Positions 1-8,570 of a stretch of DNA of 64,000 nucleotides are shown here, piece after piece. The notes below the pieces were generated by a model. It made no database searches. It saw only the letters and a program-made list of their open reading frames with translations, and had not been told where the DNA came from. The position numbers were made by a program, and so were the translations under genes. Source of the DNA: Planctomycetia bacterium (GTDB taxonomy: Bacteria; Planctomycetota; Phycisphaerae; UBA1845; UTPLA1); NCBI GenBank assembly GCA_015075745.1, contig JABTTW010000001.1:3100001-3164000 (forward strand), written 5' to 3'. Each line of letters starts with the position of its first letter. Position 1 is the stretch's first letter.

Positions 1-1
1 T

Positions 2-1606
2 GCCGCTGTCCCCCAGCCGATCCGTCCGTCGCCGAGCCGAGCCGAAGTAGCCGTTCAGTTGCCCACCGCCGAACCAATCGCAACCGTCTCGATGGAATCG
101 GTCCCGCATACGCCGGATAGCTCGTCCGTCAGCGAGCCCGACATCCGCGAGGCGGTTCCGTCTGATTCACCGCTCGACGCCCCATCGCCGCGCGTTCCGG
201 ACATCTCTCCCAGTGAGGTCGTACTCGACGCGCCGCGCGAGGCGTCGCCGATCGACGCTCGCGAAGCGCCCGCTGATTTTATTCCCCGCCCGGCTGACCT
301 CGGCGAAGTGCGTCGCGCCGAGACGCCCTGGCCGACGAGCCAGCCGGCGATGGACCAGAGTGTCGTCGCCATCGCGCCCGAAATCTCGCGCGCCCAGCAG
401 CCGCCCATTAACGAGACGATCTTCGCGGCTTCGCGCGCTCCCTCCGAGTCGTCAGCCCCGCCTGCCCGCGCAGCCGAGGCAATCCCGACCGAGTTCAATC
501 TTCCCGTCGAAATGAATCAATTCGTGGAGCTCAGCGCGCCCTCGGAAATGACCCCGCAGCAATCGCCGCCGGACTCCGATCAATCGGACTCGGTCAATTT
601 CGCGGCCCAGTCGTCACTGCTCGGCCCGGAAATCCGGGCAGCCGCGTCCCTACCACCGGCATCCCCGACACATTCAATCGTACCGACGCCGATCTCGCCG
701 CAAGCGTTGAACGACTCGCTCGTAATCGATGGGCCGCTCGTCCAATTGACGACACCTGTCCCCGATTCGGCGATAGCGATTAACACCGAGGAATCCGTCG
801 ATGTCCTCGCTGTCGATACGCTGGCGCTCTCATCGCTCAACGTCGAACTCGCCTTGCCGACCGAAGTCGCCTCGCCGACCAAACCGGAATCAGGCGCGAT
901 CGGAACCATTCGCGGAACGGCGACCGACGTGCAGACACTCCACCCGCTGTCCGCCGTCAAGATTCAACTCGACCTGCCGGGCCACTCCGGCGTGACGGCG
1001 ACAACCGCGCCCAACGGCGAGTACATCATGCTCGCGCCAAACGTCCCCGAGCACTTCGCCCTTTCCGCATCCGCACCGGGGTACCTTCCTCGCACCGTCA
1101 ACGTCGCCGCGGCCGACCTCATCGGGCAAACGCTTGTCCTGGACTTTCCGCTGCGGCGAATTCAGGAAGATGTGATCGCCATTGAGTCCGATCCCGAGGT
1201 GCATCATCTTGGCAACGACCGCTTCGAGGGACGCATCAACAGCCAGTTTCAGCGTCAAAGCGAGGGGGAGCGATTCCGCGCGACATTCACGCTCACCAAG
1301 GAGCAACTCGCCCAACCGATGCAAAGCGCCGCGGTGGAAATGCTGATCAAAGGCGTCCAGTGCCCGCATCAGATTCGCATCAACGGCCGCAGACTGGATC
1401 GGCGTCTCTCTGGTTCGCCCCTTGACGGGAGCTTCGGCGCATTTGTCGCCCCATTTGATCCTGACTTGCTCCGTGCCGGTCGCAACACGCTGGTCATCCG
1501 CAACGTCATCTGCCGCGACGACATCGACGACTTCGAGTTCGTCAACATTCAGTTGCGACTCGTGCCGGCCGCCGTCCCTTCGTCGCCCGCCGGTTCCAGC
1601 GATTGA
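2..1606 (+). CDS. Pro/Ser-rich protein with carboxypeptidase-regulatory-like domain, 5'-truncated
   Basis: The reading frame is open from base 2, so the N-terminus lies outside the window; the TTG at 59 is probably internal. The first ~280 residues are low complexity, rich in Pro, Ser, Ala and Glu, and look like a disordered spacer. At about 895-1160 comes a beta-sandwich of the carboxypeptidase-regulatory type (GTIRGTATD, then NGEYIML and ASAPGYLPRTV), which often occurs in secreted planctomycete proteins. The last ~120 residues contain IRINGRRL and LLRAGRNTLVIRN, a pattern seen in galactose-binding-like folds. No catalytic motif is visible. The stop overlaps the 3' end of the convergent VanZ-like gene by 58 bases. 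Function unknown; probably a surface or envelope structural protein. Confidence 0.75.
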   Translation, partial: AAVPQPIRPSPSRAEVAVQLPTAEPIATVSMESVPHTPDSSSVSEPDIREAVPSDSPLDAPSPRVPDISPSEVVLDAPREASPIDAREAPADFIPRPADLGEVRRAETPWPTSQPAMDQSVVAIAPEISRAQQPPINETIFAASRAPSESSAPPARAAEAIPTEFNLPVEMNQFVELSAPSEMTPQQSPPDSDQSDSVNFAAQSSLLGPEIRAAASLPPASPTHSIVPTPISPQALNDSLVIDGPLVQLTTPVPDSAIAINTEESVDVLAVDTLALSSLNVELALPTEVASPTKPESGAIGTIRGTATDVQTLHPLSAVKIQLDLPGHSGVTATTAPNGEYIMLAPNVPEHFALSASAPGYLPRTVNVAAADLIGQTLVLDFPLRRIQEDVIAIESDPEVHHLGNDRFEGRINSQFQRQSEGERFRATFTLTKEQLAQPMQSAAVEMLIKGVQCPHQIRINGRRLDRRLSGSPLDGSFGAFVAPFDPDLLRAGRNTLVIRNVICRDDIDDFEFVNIQLRLVPAAVPSSPAGSSD

Positions 1607-2448
1607 TCTCGACCGATGAAGTCAAGCGAACCGTAAAACACGATCAGTAGCACCGCCAAGCCGCCCGCCTCAAACGGCGAAAGTTCGTGATAGCGCTTTC
1701 CCCAACCTGTTCGTTCCCAATATTCAGTTGAGGGGCCGTGCCGGCGAACGACGAATCGCGGCTTGGACCCGTCCGGCAGCGGATCAAGACTCATCTGCCC
1801 TGATTGCCAAAGTAGCCCGCATGTCATGCAGATCAGCAGCACAGTCCATAACGGCATCGCTCGCCGAAGATGTCCGCGATGAGGCGGCCTGCGCGCCGAG
1901 AGCCTTCGTTCAACAGCAAGATAAATCATGGTGCACCCGAAACCCGCGCCGATCGTGTTGTACATCATGTCATTAAAGTCGAGGTTAATAGACCAGTTCG
2001 GGTGGGATACGTAAAACTGAAAGCATTCGTCCGCCGCGCCAATCAGCGATGCGTAAAACATCGATCGCCCGAACCGCCGTGTCACGGCGTAAAGTAGCAC
2101 GCTGAGAATGGCGTACTGCGGGAAATGAACGACCTCAATATCCGTATAGAACAACCACGGCCAACTCGCCGCGATCAATCCGAGCGTAACGATCAGAAAA
2201 ACGATCTTCGTCCACCGTCCGTCCGGCCGAGACAGGTGCCGGGCGACGTGCACGACAAACGCCAGGGCAATACCGACCCCGCACGCGCGAACGACCATAT
2301 TGACCGATTCGCGCGAGAATCGGTCATAGCAGGCAATCACGCTCCGCTGAATGAACTCGTGCGACCCAACGACCAGCAGCACATAGGCAGCCGTAAGCAA
2401 CTTCGTCGTGCCGGGCCGCGCGGACAGCCAAAGTAGAATTCTTTCCAT
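1549..2448 (-). CDS. VanZ-like family membrane protein
   Basis: About 299 residues with several hydrophobic segments, encoding an integral membrane protein. The centre carries the VanZ-family signature: an acidic/Gln helix (GAADECFQFY) followed by LDFNDMMYNTIGAGFG, where Asp-Asn and small residues line a helix. An ATG at 2448 is preferred to the in-frame TTG one codon upstream. A C-terminal extension (~100 residues) adds two more helices with a loop between them. The VanZ family includes teicoplanin-resistance VanZ, but most members have no known function, so no resistance role should be inferred. It converges on and overlaps the upstream gene's 3' end. Confidence 0.75.
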   Translation of the reverse strand: MERILLWLSARPGTTKLLTAAYVLLVVGSHEFIQRSVIACYDRFSRESVNMVVRACGVGIALAFVVHVARHLSRPDGRWTKIVFLIVTLGLIAASWPWLFYTDIEVVHFPQYAILSVLLYAVTRRFGRSMFYASLIGAADECFQFYVSHPNWSINLDFNDMMYNTIGAGFGCTMIYLAVERRLSARRPPHRGHLRRAMPLWTVLLICMTCGLLWQSGQMSLDPLPDGSKPRFVVRRHGPSTEYWERTGWGKRYHELSPFEAGGLAVLLIVFYGSLDFIGRDQSLEPAGDEGTAAGTSRN

Positions 2449-2759
2449 CAATCACACCGGTCTATCCTTGCCGGGCCGGAAGGTCGTCGCGTCGCGATGC
2501 TCACTCGCGCTGCGACCGACGCCCGAGCAAAGTGAGCAGGCACATCGCCGCTGGACCTATCGAGCCTAATTTCCGTTCGCCGGAATCGCAATTCACAAGA
2601 ACTCGACCTGCATGGATTGGCGAAAGGCCTCCCGCGGCGTATCGTTATCTGAATTAAGACTTCCCTATGTTTCTATCGGCCGCTGGGCGATTGAGCGCAG
2701 GTTGCCGAAACGCTTCGAGATTAGTGTCAACCGCTTCTCCTGTGAAAGTGAGGATTGAC
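2449..2759. other. Intergenic region upstream of the PDZ/hydrolase gene
   Basis: Lies between the divergently transcribed VanZ-like gene and the PDZ protein gene, so it should hold both promoters. I see no convincing -35/-10 pair, hairpin or repeat. A longer in-frame reading from 2667 exists but lacks a ribosome-binding site and would put about 30 atypical residues before the signal peptide. Confidence 0.4.
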
Positions 2760-4139
2760 GTGCCTTCTCCACGCCGGCTCAAAATCGTTGGTTGCTTACT
2801 CGTTTCTGCCTTTGGCCTCAGTGCCGTCGCCACCGCATCCGCCGCCGAGTTAAAACGCCGGGGCATGGTCGGTGTTCAGCTTGCTCCGGTTCCCCCGAGC
2901 GAAGGGTCGACCGAGCCCGGCGCCGGCGCACTGATCCAGGGAATCGTCCCGGGTGGGGCCGCCGAAGCCGCAGGCCTGAAGGCAAACGACATTATCATCA
3001 AGATCGGCGATAGCGAAGTGGCGAATCTGCCCGGCTTCATGACCGCTGTCCGCGCTTTCGGCGCCGGCGATAGGGCCCCGTTCACCGTGCGCCGCGGCGA
3101 GGAAACGTTGACCGTAGATGTCGCGCTCGCCGATCGACCGCGCGAAACGTCGGACAAGTACGAAGTAATTTATGACAGCGTCGACGTAAGCGGGGTGCGG
3201 CTGCGGTCGTACATCACCAGGCCCAAGAGCGACAAAAAGCTCCCCGCACTGCTCATCCTCCCCAGCCCGAGTCCCCAGCCGATGGAGATGCTGCCCCAGA
3301 TGGCGGACCATCCCTACAAAAAGCTGGTCGACGCGTTGACTCTTGCCGGTTTCGTCACCATGCGAATCGACCGCTTCGGTGTCGGTGACAGCGAAGGCGG
3401 CGATCCGACGAAGACGACGATCCAGATGGATGCCGACGCCTACCGCGCGGCGGCCCGACAGTTGGGCAAGCTCGCCTTCGTCGATCCGAATCAGGTATTC
3501 ATCCTTAGCCAGGGAATGGGAAGCGCGGTTGCCCCGTTTGCGGCAAAGGACTCCGGCATTCGGGGATTGGCGCTCTACGGCTCGACGATCTTTCGTCCGG
3601 CTCAGTCGGGCATGGCCGAGGCGGTCCGGCGCATGCTCCTCCTCAACGATCCCGATGACAAGCGAATCGACAAGACAACCTCACAGTTGGAGCAGTTCTT
3701 CACTCTCGTTGCTGACGGCGCCAAGCCGAGCGAGGCCTTTGCCAAGATCGAAGGACTCGCCGAGGCGCTGGAGTCCGTCGGCGGGGCCCAGGGCGGCGAT
3801 GCTTACGTCATGGGTGTTCCATACGACTACTTCATGCAGATGGAAAAGACCGACTACGCCAAGGCCTGGGCCGGCGTCGGCGCCAAAGTCCTCGTCCTCT
3901 GGGGAGAGGCCGATTATCAGGCGAATCGAAAGGACTCAGAGCTGATCGTCGCCTCCATCAATAAGTCCAAGCCCGGCACGGCGGAGTTCAGGGCATTGCC
4001 CGAAATTGACCACGTTGGCAACCTCGCCACCGACCAGGAAGACAGCTTCCTCTCAGGCTACTCCGCCAGCGATATGAATCCGATTCTCGTAAAGACCTTG
4101 TCGGACTGGGTTGAAAAGACCAGCAACGGTAACGTCTGA
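2760..4139 (+). CDS. Secreted PDZ domain / alpha-beta hydrolase-fold protein lacking the nucleophile serine
   Basis: About 459 residues. The GTG at 2760 is chosen because a GTGAGGA ribosome-binding site precedes it and it opens directly onto a signal peptide (LKIVGCLLVSAFGLSA...ASAA). A PDZ domain follows at ~35-130 (GAGALIQGIVPGGAAEAAGL, NDIIIKIGD), then an alpha/beta hydrolase domain to the end. The nucleophile elbow, normally G-H-S-x-G-G, reads S-Q-G-M-G-S, so Gly252 sits where the catalytic Ser should be. The acid (GEAD385) and His (IDH418VGN) are retained. It is probably exported and may be a binding protein rather than an esterase or peptidase. The next two genes on this strand are also secreted, but gaps of 318 and 139 bases make one operon uncertain. 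Confidence 0.8.
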   Translation: MPSPRRLKIVGCLLVSAFGLSAVATASAAELKRRGMVGVQLAPVPPSEGSTEPGAGALIQGIVPGGAAEAAGLKANDIIIKIGDSEVANLPGFMTAVRAFGAGDRAPFTVRRGEETLTVDVALADRPRETSDKYEVIYDSVDVSGVRLRSYITRPKSDKKLPALLILPSPSPQPMEMLPQMADHPYKKLVDALTLAGFVTMRIDRFGVGDSEGGDPTKTTIQMDADAYRAAARQLGKLAFVDPNQVFILSQGMGSAVAPFAAKDSGIRGLALYGSTIFRPAQSGMAEAVRRMLLLNDPDDKRIDKTTSQLEQFFTLVADGAKPSEAFAKIEGLAEALESVGGAQGGDAYVMGVPYDYFMQMEKTDYAKAWAGVGAKVLVLWGEADYQANRKDSELIVASINKSKPGTAEFRALPEIDHVGNLATDQEDSFLSGYSASDMNPILVKTLSDWVEKTSNGNV

Positions 4140-4457
4140 AATGCCCGGACCTCGTTTAACAATTCACAGCACCCGAGGGACGAGGAATCCCGTCTCAGAC
4201 GCCTTGAAGGCCGGTCTCGTGGAGCCTGTCGCCCGGCAATGACCGACGTGGCCCAATGCTGAGTCCGGAAAACCCCATCTCCTCCCTGCTTCTCCGTACC
4301 CGCTCCCAAGCGTGAAGCTGGGTAAACCCCATCGTTTCTATTCCTTGTGCCCTTCGTCCTCGCATGGTTCCGCCAGTTTGCCAAGCGGCCGGGCGGCCAC
4401 TAGATTCGGCCCAGGGTGGGGGCCCCATAAGCCCTGTCAGAGACCTTGATTAACGAA
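4140..4457. other. Intergenic region, nothing recognised
   Basis: No coding potential with a ribosome-binding site, no strong hairpin and no repeat shared with other parts of the window was seen here. It presumably carries the promoter of the following secreted-protein gene. Confidence 0.4.
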
Positions 4458-6239
4458 ATGACGATACCAAAACCAGGGGAACAGTGGCGGCGGGCAGTCA
4501 TTTGTCTGTTCGCCATGGTCATGCTCGTCCCAATGCTGAACCAGCGTTTGTTCGCCGGCAGCGTGCTCGAAATGCTGCCCGCCGATGTACCTGGCTTTCT
4601 GATCTTCCCGCATATCACCGACAGCAACGATCGACTGACGGCCATCGCCAGCCGAATATCCGGCGACTATCGTCCGCGCGAAATCAACGACCTGACCGAG
4701 GAATTCGGCATACCCGATGGGAGTTGCGACGCCTCCAAGCCCATTGTCCTCATCTTCACTCGGCCGACCTTTGATCGCTCGGACTGCGTCGTGGCCTTTC
4801 ACCCCGCCGATCCGGGCGCTTTTAAGCTTGCCCACGGGCTAAACGGTTCGCGGTCCAAGCGCGTCGAGGTCGACGGAAAGAAAGTTCGCATCCTGATGCG
4901 TAAGGACATCGCCTTTGTTTCGAGGCGACTCCTTCCGCTGCGGGTCCTCAGAAACGTCAATCCAAGCTCCACCGCCATGACCGCGATGGATGACGCGGAC
5001 AGGGCCCATCTGTCCGACGGCGATGTCGTCGTTCACCTGAACCTCAAGCGATGGCGCGAGCGACTCGCGCCGATACTCGCGCTGGCAACGAACATGATGC
5101 AGTTGGGCATCGCCGCCGAGGGAGATGCTCAAAAGGCCGCCGCGGCGCGCGAAGTCCTTCAATGGTTCGGATCAGGCATCACCGAACTGGTCGCCCAGAT
5201 GGACTCGGTGACCCTCGCGGTCCGGTTGAGCGACGATGCAATTCAGATCGAGCATCGACATCGATTCTCATCGGGCGGCGGTGTTTGCCGCTATCTGGGC
5301 GGCGTTACCCGCGAGTCCTCAAACCTGCTCAAGACCCTGCCCGACCGCGCCTTCTGGTTGGCCGGTATTTCGAACTGGCGTTGCCCGCCCGGCGAAGATT
5401 TGACCACGCGGCTCACCGAATTCGTCATGAAAAAAGAGATTGTGGGCTCAAAGCTATCCGGCGAAAAGGTCAAGCAGATCGTCTCAGATGTTCGTTGCTG
5501 TTACGGCCAGATGAAGGGCAGTTCCTTCATGCTCTCCTCCCAAAAGGGACTGGTCTTCCCGATGGAAATGATCGGCTCCTATATTTTGGAAGATGCGGTC
5601 AAGGGCGTAAAGCAGATTTGCTTCATTCAGGAAAATGCCAACGAAGCGATGAGCTTCCTGATGCCGACCGGCGATCTGGGCAGCAAATTCGAACACCATG
5701 AGAAGGACGGCCTGAAGTACGCCGAGATGAAGCTGAACTTGGATTCCATGAAGCCCGCTCTCAGGCAAAAGCTGGAACAAACCTACGGCCCCAGGGCCCG
5801 GTTCCAGAATGCCCTATTCAGCCCGACCGAAGTGATCTTCTGCATGGCCGAGCCGCCCCTCAGCGTGATCACATTGGCCCAGGCGCGCAAGGCCGGCATG
5901 CCGACCCTCGATCAGAACGAGGAGGTCAAGCGCATCACCAGCTTCCTGCAACCCGAGCCCAACATCATCGTTCTGCTCGATCTGGATCGGCTGATCGCCG
6001 CGGCGCCCGAGTTGGCGACGCAGTCCAGCGTCAAAATGGTGATCAGGGACGATCACAAGTCCGGTCCCGCCGATACGCCCCCATACGAAGTCCTCACCCA
6101 TTCAAAGTCACTCCTGGGCTGGTCCTGCGTTGTCCGCCGCGGAGAGCTGACCGGCCGACTGGCCATTGACGTCGAAGACGCCGTGTCCGCCGCCAAGGGA
6201 ATTCGGCGTATTGCAAAGATCATGGGTGGCCGCCATTAG
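4458..6239 (+). CDS. Secreted hypothetical protein, DUF3352-like, paralogue of next gene
   Basis: About 593 residues from the ATG at 4458; a TTG four codons upstream is less likely. The N-terminus has a hydrophobic segment (AVICLFAMVMLVPML) ending in LFAGS, consistent with export. Just after it comes LEMLPADVPGFLIFPHI, which parallels MLDLIPEDAWGFVIASSL in the next gene. Both proteins have the same length class and alternating beta-strand and amphipathic helix pattern, and I judge them ancient paralogues. The opening 'LPAD..GF' block resembles DUF3352-type proteins, whose function is unknown. No catalytic motif is visible. Several Cys residues (for example CRYLGG, CPPGED, VRCCYG) are absent from the paralogue. 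Confidence 0.7.
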   Translation: MTIPKPGEQWRRAVICLFAMVMLVPMLNQRLFAGSVLEMLPADVPGFLIFPHITDSNDRLTAIASRISGDYRPREINDLTEEFGIPDGSCDASKPIVLIFTRPTFDRSDCVVAFHPADPGAFKLAHGLNGSRSKRVEVDGKKVRILMRKDIAFVSRRLLPLRVLRNVNPSSTAMTAMDDADRAHLSDGDVVVHLNLKRWRERLAPILALATNMMQLGIAAEGDAQKAAAAREVLQWFGSGITELVAQMDSVTLAVRLSDDAIQIEHRHRFSSGGGVCRYLGGVTRESSNLLKTLPDRAFWLAGISNWRCPPGEDLTTRLTEFVMKKEIVGSKLSGEKVKQIVSDVRCCYGQMKGSSFMLSSQKGLVFPMEMIGSYILEDAVKGVKQICFIQENANEAMSFLMPTGDLGSKFEHHEKDGLKYAEMKLNLDSMKPALRQKLEQTYGPRARFQNALFSPTEVIFCMAEPPLSVITLAQARKAGMPTLDQNEEVKRITSFLQPEPNIIVLLDLDRLIAAAPELATQSSVKMVIRDDHKSGPADTPPYEVLTHSKSLLGWSCVVRRGELTGRLAIDVEDAVSAAKGIRRIAKIMGGRH

Positions 6240-6381
6240 CACGCCGCAAATGACGTTCCGGGCGACCTGTCGGTGGTCGATTACTTGACGCCCGGTGTTC
6301 CCGACAAGAAGATGTCCGATTGAATTGTGCTGGTTTCCTACGGAAACAACTACCTCGAATTGTATCCCCTAAGGAGTCATG

Positions 6382-8232
6382 ATGATGCGAATGAGAAAAA
6401 ATCCGATGTTCTTTGCCGCCGTTGCGGCGCTGGGCGCCGTCCTCAGCGGCCAGACGGCCCGTGCCGTCACGCCGAAGGACATGCTCGACCTGATCCCGGA
6501 AGATGCCTGGGGTTTCGTGATTGCATCGTCTCTCGACAACGTCGACGCAAAGGCGACCAAATTCGGCGCTGCGTTTGGTCTGCCGGTTCCCGAAGGCGTT
6601 TCAACGATGGCCCTGGCACCGCTGAATCTGGCCGATCAGGTTGACCGCAAGAGTCCCATCTGCGCCGTCTTGATGGACGCCCAGAAGTATGCCGGACCGG
6701 ATAAGGCCGCCGTTCTCCTCATCGCCTCCGAAGACCCCAAGGCCCTGCTCGAGAAGCTCGGGGCCGAAGAGGCCACCGACGGCATTTCCAAGTGCATGGT
6801 CATGGGAGATGTAGCCTACGCCGCCGTCCGAAAAAAGATCATCATCCTCGGTCCCAGCCAGGACTGCGTCACCAAGGTGGCAAAGGCGACGAAGTCCATC
6901 GGCGACTCCGCGGCCAAGGCTCGCCTGGCCGTGCTCGACAAAAGCGATATCTACCTGAGCATTTCCCTGGCCTCCATCGTCAACGCCTACAAAGACCAGT
7001 TCCTTCCCATGGTCCAGATGATGACCGCCGCGACCGACCCCGAGGGCAAAGGCCTCAAGCGTATGGTCAAGATGCTGACCGAGGTCTCCGCCTTCGACCT
7101 GGCCGTCACCTTCGACGACGGTGGACTCAGCCTGCGGATGCTGGTGAATCCCGTGTCCGACAGCGACATGCAGAAAATGATGGCCGACTCCAAGAGCACC
7201 TCCGACCCGCTCCTGGCAGGTCTGCCGAAGGAAAACTTCCTCTTCAGCATGGGCAGCACCGGCAACCAAAGCGAACACGCCGCGAAGTTTGCCAGCGAGT
7301 CGCCCATCGGCGACCTACTCAAGATGACCCAGATGGCAGGCATGGACGCCGATTCCGTCAAGGCCCTCGATGCCGAGCTGGTCAAGCTGCAGAAGTCAAT
7401 TGAGCGGTACGCCGCCAGCATCAGCGCGCTGCCCGACGGAGACGATGGCATGTTCGGCGTGACCCTGATCGCCGAAACCGCGGACTCCGGAAAATTCATC
7501 GAGAGCATTCGCAAGGCCTACGAGTCCGCATGGAAAGTGACCTCGGACGAGGAAGTCGCCGAGTTCAAGAAGTGCGTCACCCACAAGGCCGACGCCGAGA
7601 CCGTCGCCGGCAACAAGGTCGATACCATCACGGTTGACCTCGTTAAGTTCGGTGAGTCGCAGGACTCCGACCCGGCCGAGTTGAAGCAGGCCGAGGTGCT
7701 CTTCGGCAAGGAAATCGTGATTCGCTTCGGAGCCGGCGACGATCGCCGCGCCATCATCGCCTTCGGAGGCGGCAAGGAACGCTATGAGCGCGTCTGCAAA
7801 TCGCTCACTTCATCGGCGGATTCGCTCGCCGGCGATTCGGGCATCGGCGCGGTCAGCGGTCAGTTACCCTCGCCGAGGTCTGGTGAGATGTACATCGCCG
7901 TCGACAGCGTCCTACAGGTCGTCAACAAGATTGCCAAGGCTGTGGGCGAAGACCCGATGCCCTTCGAAGTGCCGGCCGTCAACATGCCGCTGGCCGGCTC
8001 CAGCACCGTCCAGGGTGACGTCATGCGGTTGGACTTCGTGATTCCCATGAAGCTGATCAAGGCCGGCAAGGACGCCTACGACAAGTACGCCGCAACCATG
8101 CAAAGCGACGATTTCGATGAGGAAGACGACGCCGCGGAGGCCGATGAAAGCGCCGAGTCGGACGAAGATTCTGACGATTCCGCCGAAGATGCCGACGAGG
8201 ATGCCGACCAGGAAGACGGCGGCGACGAGTAA
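6382..8232 (+). CDS. Secreted hypothetical protein, DUF3352-like, with acidic C-terminal tail
   Basis: About 616 residues. Three consecutive ATGs (6379, 6382, 6385) follow AAGGAG at 6371-6376; spacing favours the second or third. A clear signal peptide (NPMFFAAVAALGAVLSGQTARA) is followed by MLDLIPEDAWGFVIAS, matching the preceding gene's start. The body is rich in Ala, Asp and Lys with no Cys-based or catalytic motif that I recognise. The last ~45 residues are almost only Asp, Glu, Ala and Ser, a disordered polyacidic tail that could bind calcium or basic surfaces. The strong ribosome-binding site suggests good expression. The two paralogues could be cell-envelope proteins of unknown role. 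Confidence 0.75.
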   Translation: MMRMRKNPMFFAAVAALGAVLSGQTARAVTPKDMLDLIPEDAWGFVIASSLDNVDAKATKFGAAFGLPVPEGVSTMALAPLNLADQVDRKSPICAVLMDAQKYAGPDKAAVLLIASEDPKALLEKLGAEEATDGISKCMVMGDVAYAAVRKKIIILGPSQDCVTKVAKATKSIGDSAAKARLAVLDKSDIYLSISLASIVNAYKDQFLPMVQMMTAATDPEGKGLKRMVKMLTEVSAFDLAVTFDDGGLSLRMLVNPVSDSDMQKMMADSKSTSDPLLAGLPKENFLFSMGSTGNQSEHAAKFASESPIGDLLKMTQMAGMDADSVKALDAELVKLQKSIERYAASISALPDGDDGMFGVTLIAETADSGKFIESIRKAYESAWKVTSDEEVAEFKKCVTHKADAETVAGNKVDTITVDLVKFGESQDSDPAELKQAEVLFGKEIVIRFGAGDDRRAIIAFGGGKERYERVCKSLTSSADSLAGDSGIGAVSGQLPSPRSGEMYIAVDSVLQVVNKIAKAVGEDPMPFEVPAVNMPLAGSSTVQGDVMRLDFVIPMKLIKAGKDAYDKYAATMQSDDFDEEDDAAEADESAESDEDSDDSAEDADEDADQEDGGDE

Positions 8233-8258
8233 TCGTCCATATGCGACGTCGATACACG

Positions 8259-8570
8259 CTAATCGCGAACGTTGCCTCTAACGGAAGCGGCGCCCAGCGC
8301 AGCCAGCGGCGATATTAAAAACTGCCGGTGGCACACCGGGCACAGGTCGAATCGCATGTTTCGATACACCTGGTCTTCCAACTCGTCCGGCGAGCGCTTC
8401 TCCAGTTCGGCGATGAGCCGCTTCATCTCCGCCTCGTGGTCGCGCTCAACTTCCTCGCGCGAAAAATCCAGCCTCCCCGCCGCCGCGTACGCCTCCATCT
8501 TGAGGATGTAGTGATTGGAGCCGTCGCGCTCCAGGTCCAGCCCGCAACCGTCGCAGCGATATCTGATCAT
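8259..8570 (-). CDS. Small two-CxxC zinc-ribbon-like protein
   Basis: 103 residues, charged, with no membrane segment. Two Cys pairs, CDGC near residue 6 and CPVC near residue 77, bracket a helical, acidic middle (VERDHEAEMKRLIAELEKR). They probably form one zinc site. The ATG overlaps the trpD stop by four bases (ATGA), so it is translationally coupled to trpD. The role is unknown; a cytosolic zinc-binding accessory protein is the simplest reading. Confidence 0.7.
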   Translation of the reverse strand: MIRYRCDGCGLDLERDGSNHYILKMEAYAAAGRLDFSREEVERDHEAEMKRLIAELEKRSPDELEDQVYRNMRFDLCPVCHRQFLISPLAALGAASVRGNVRD

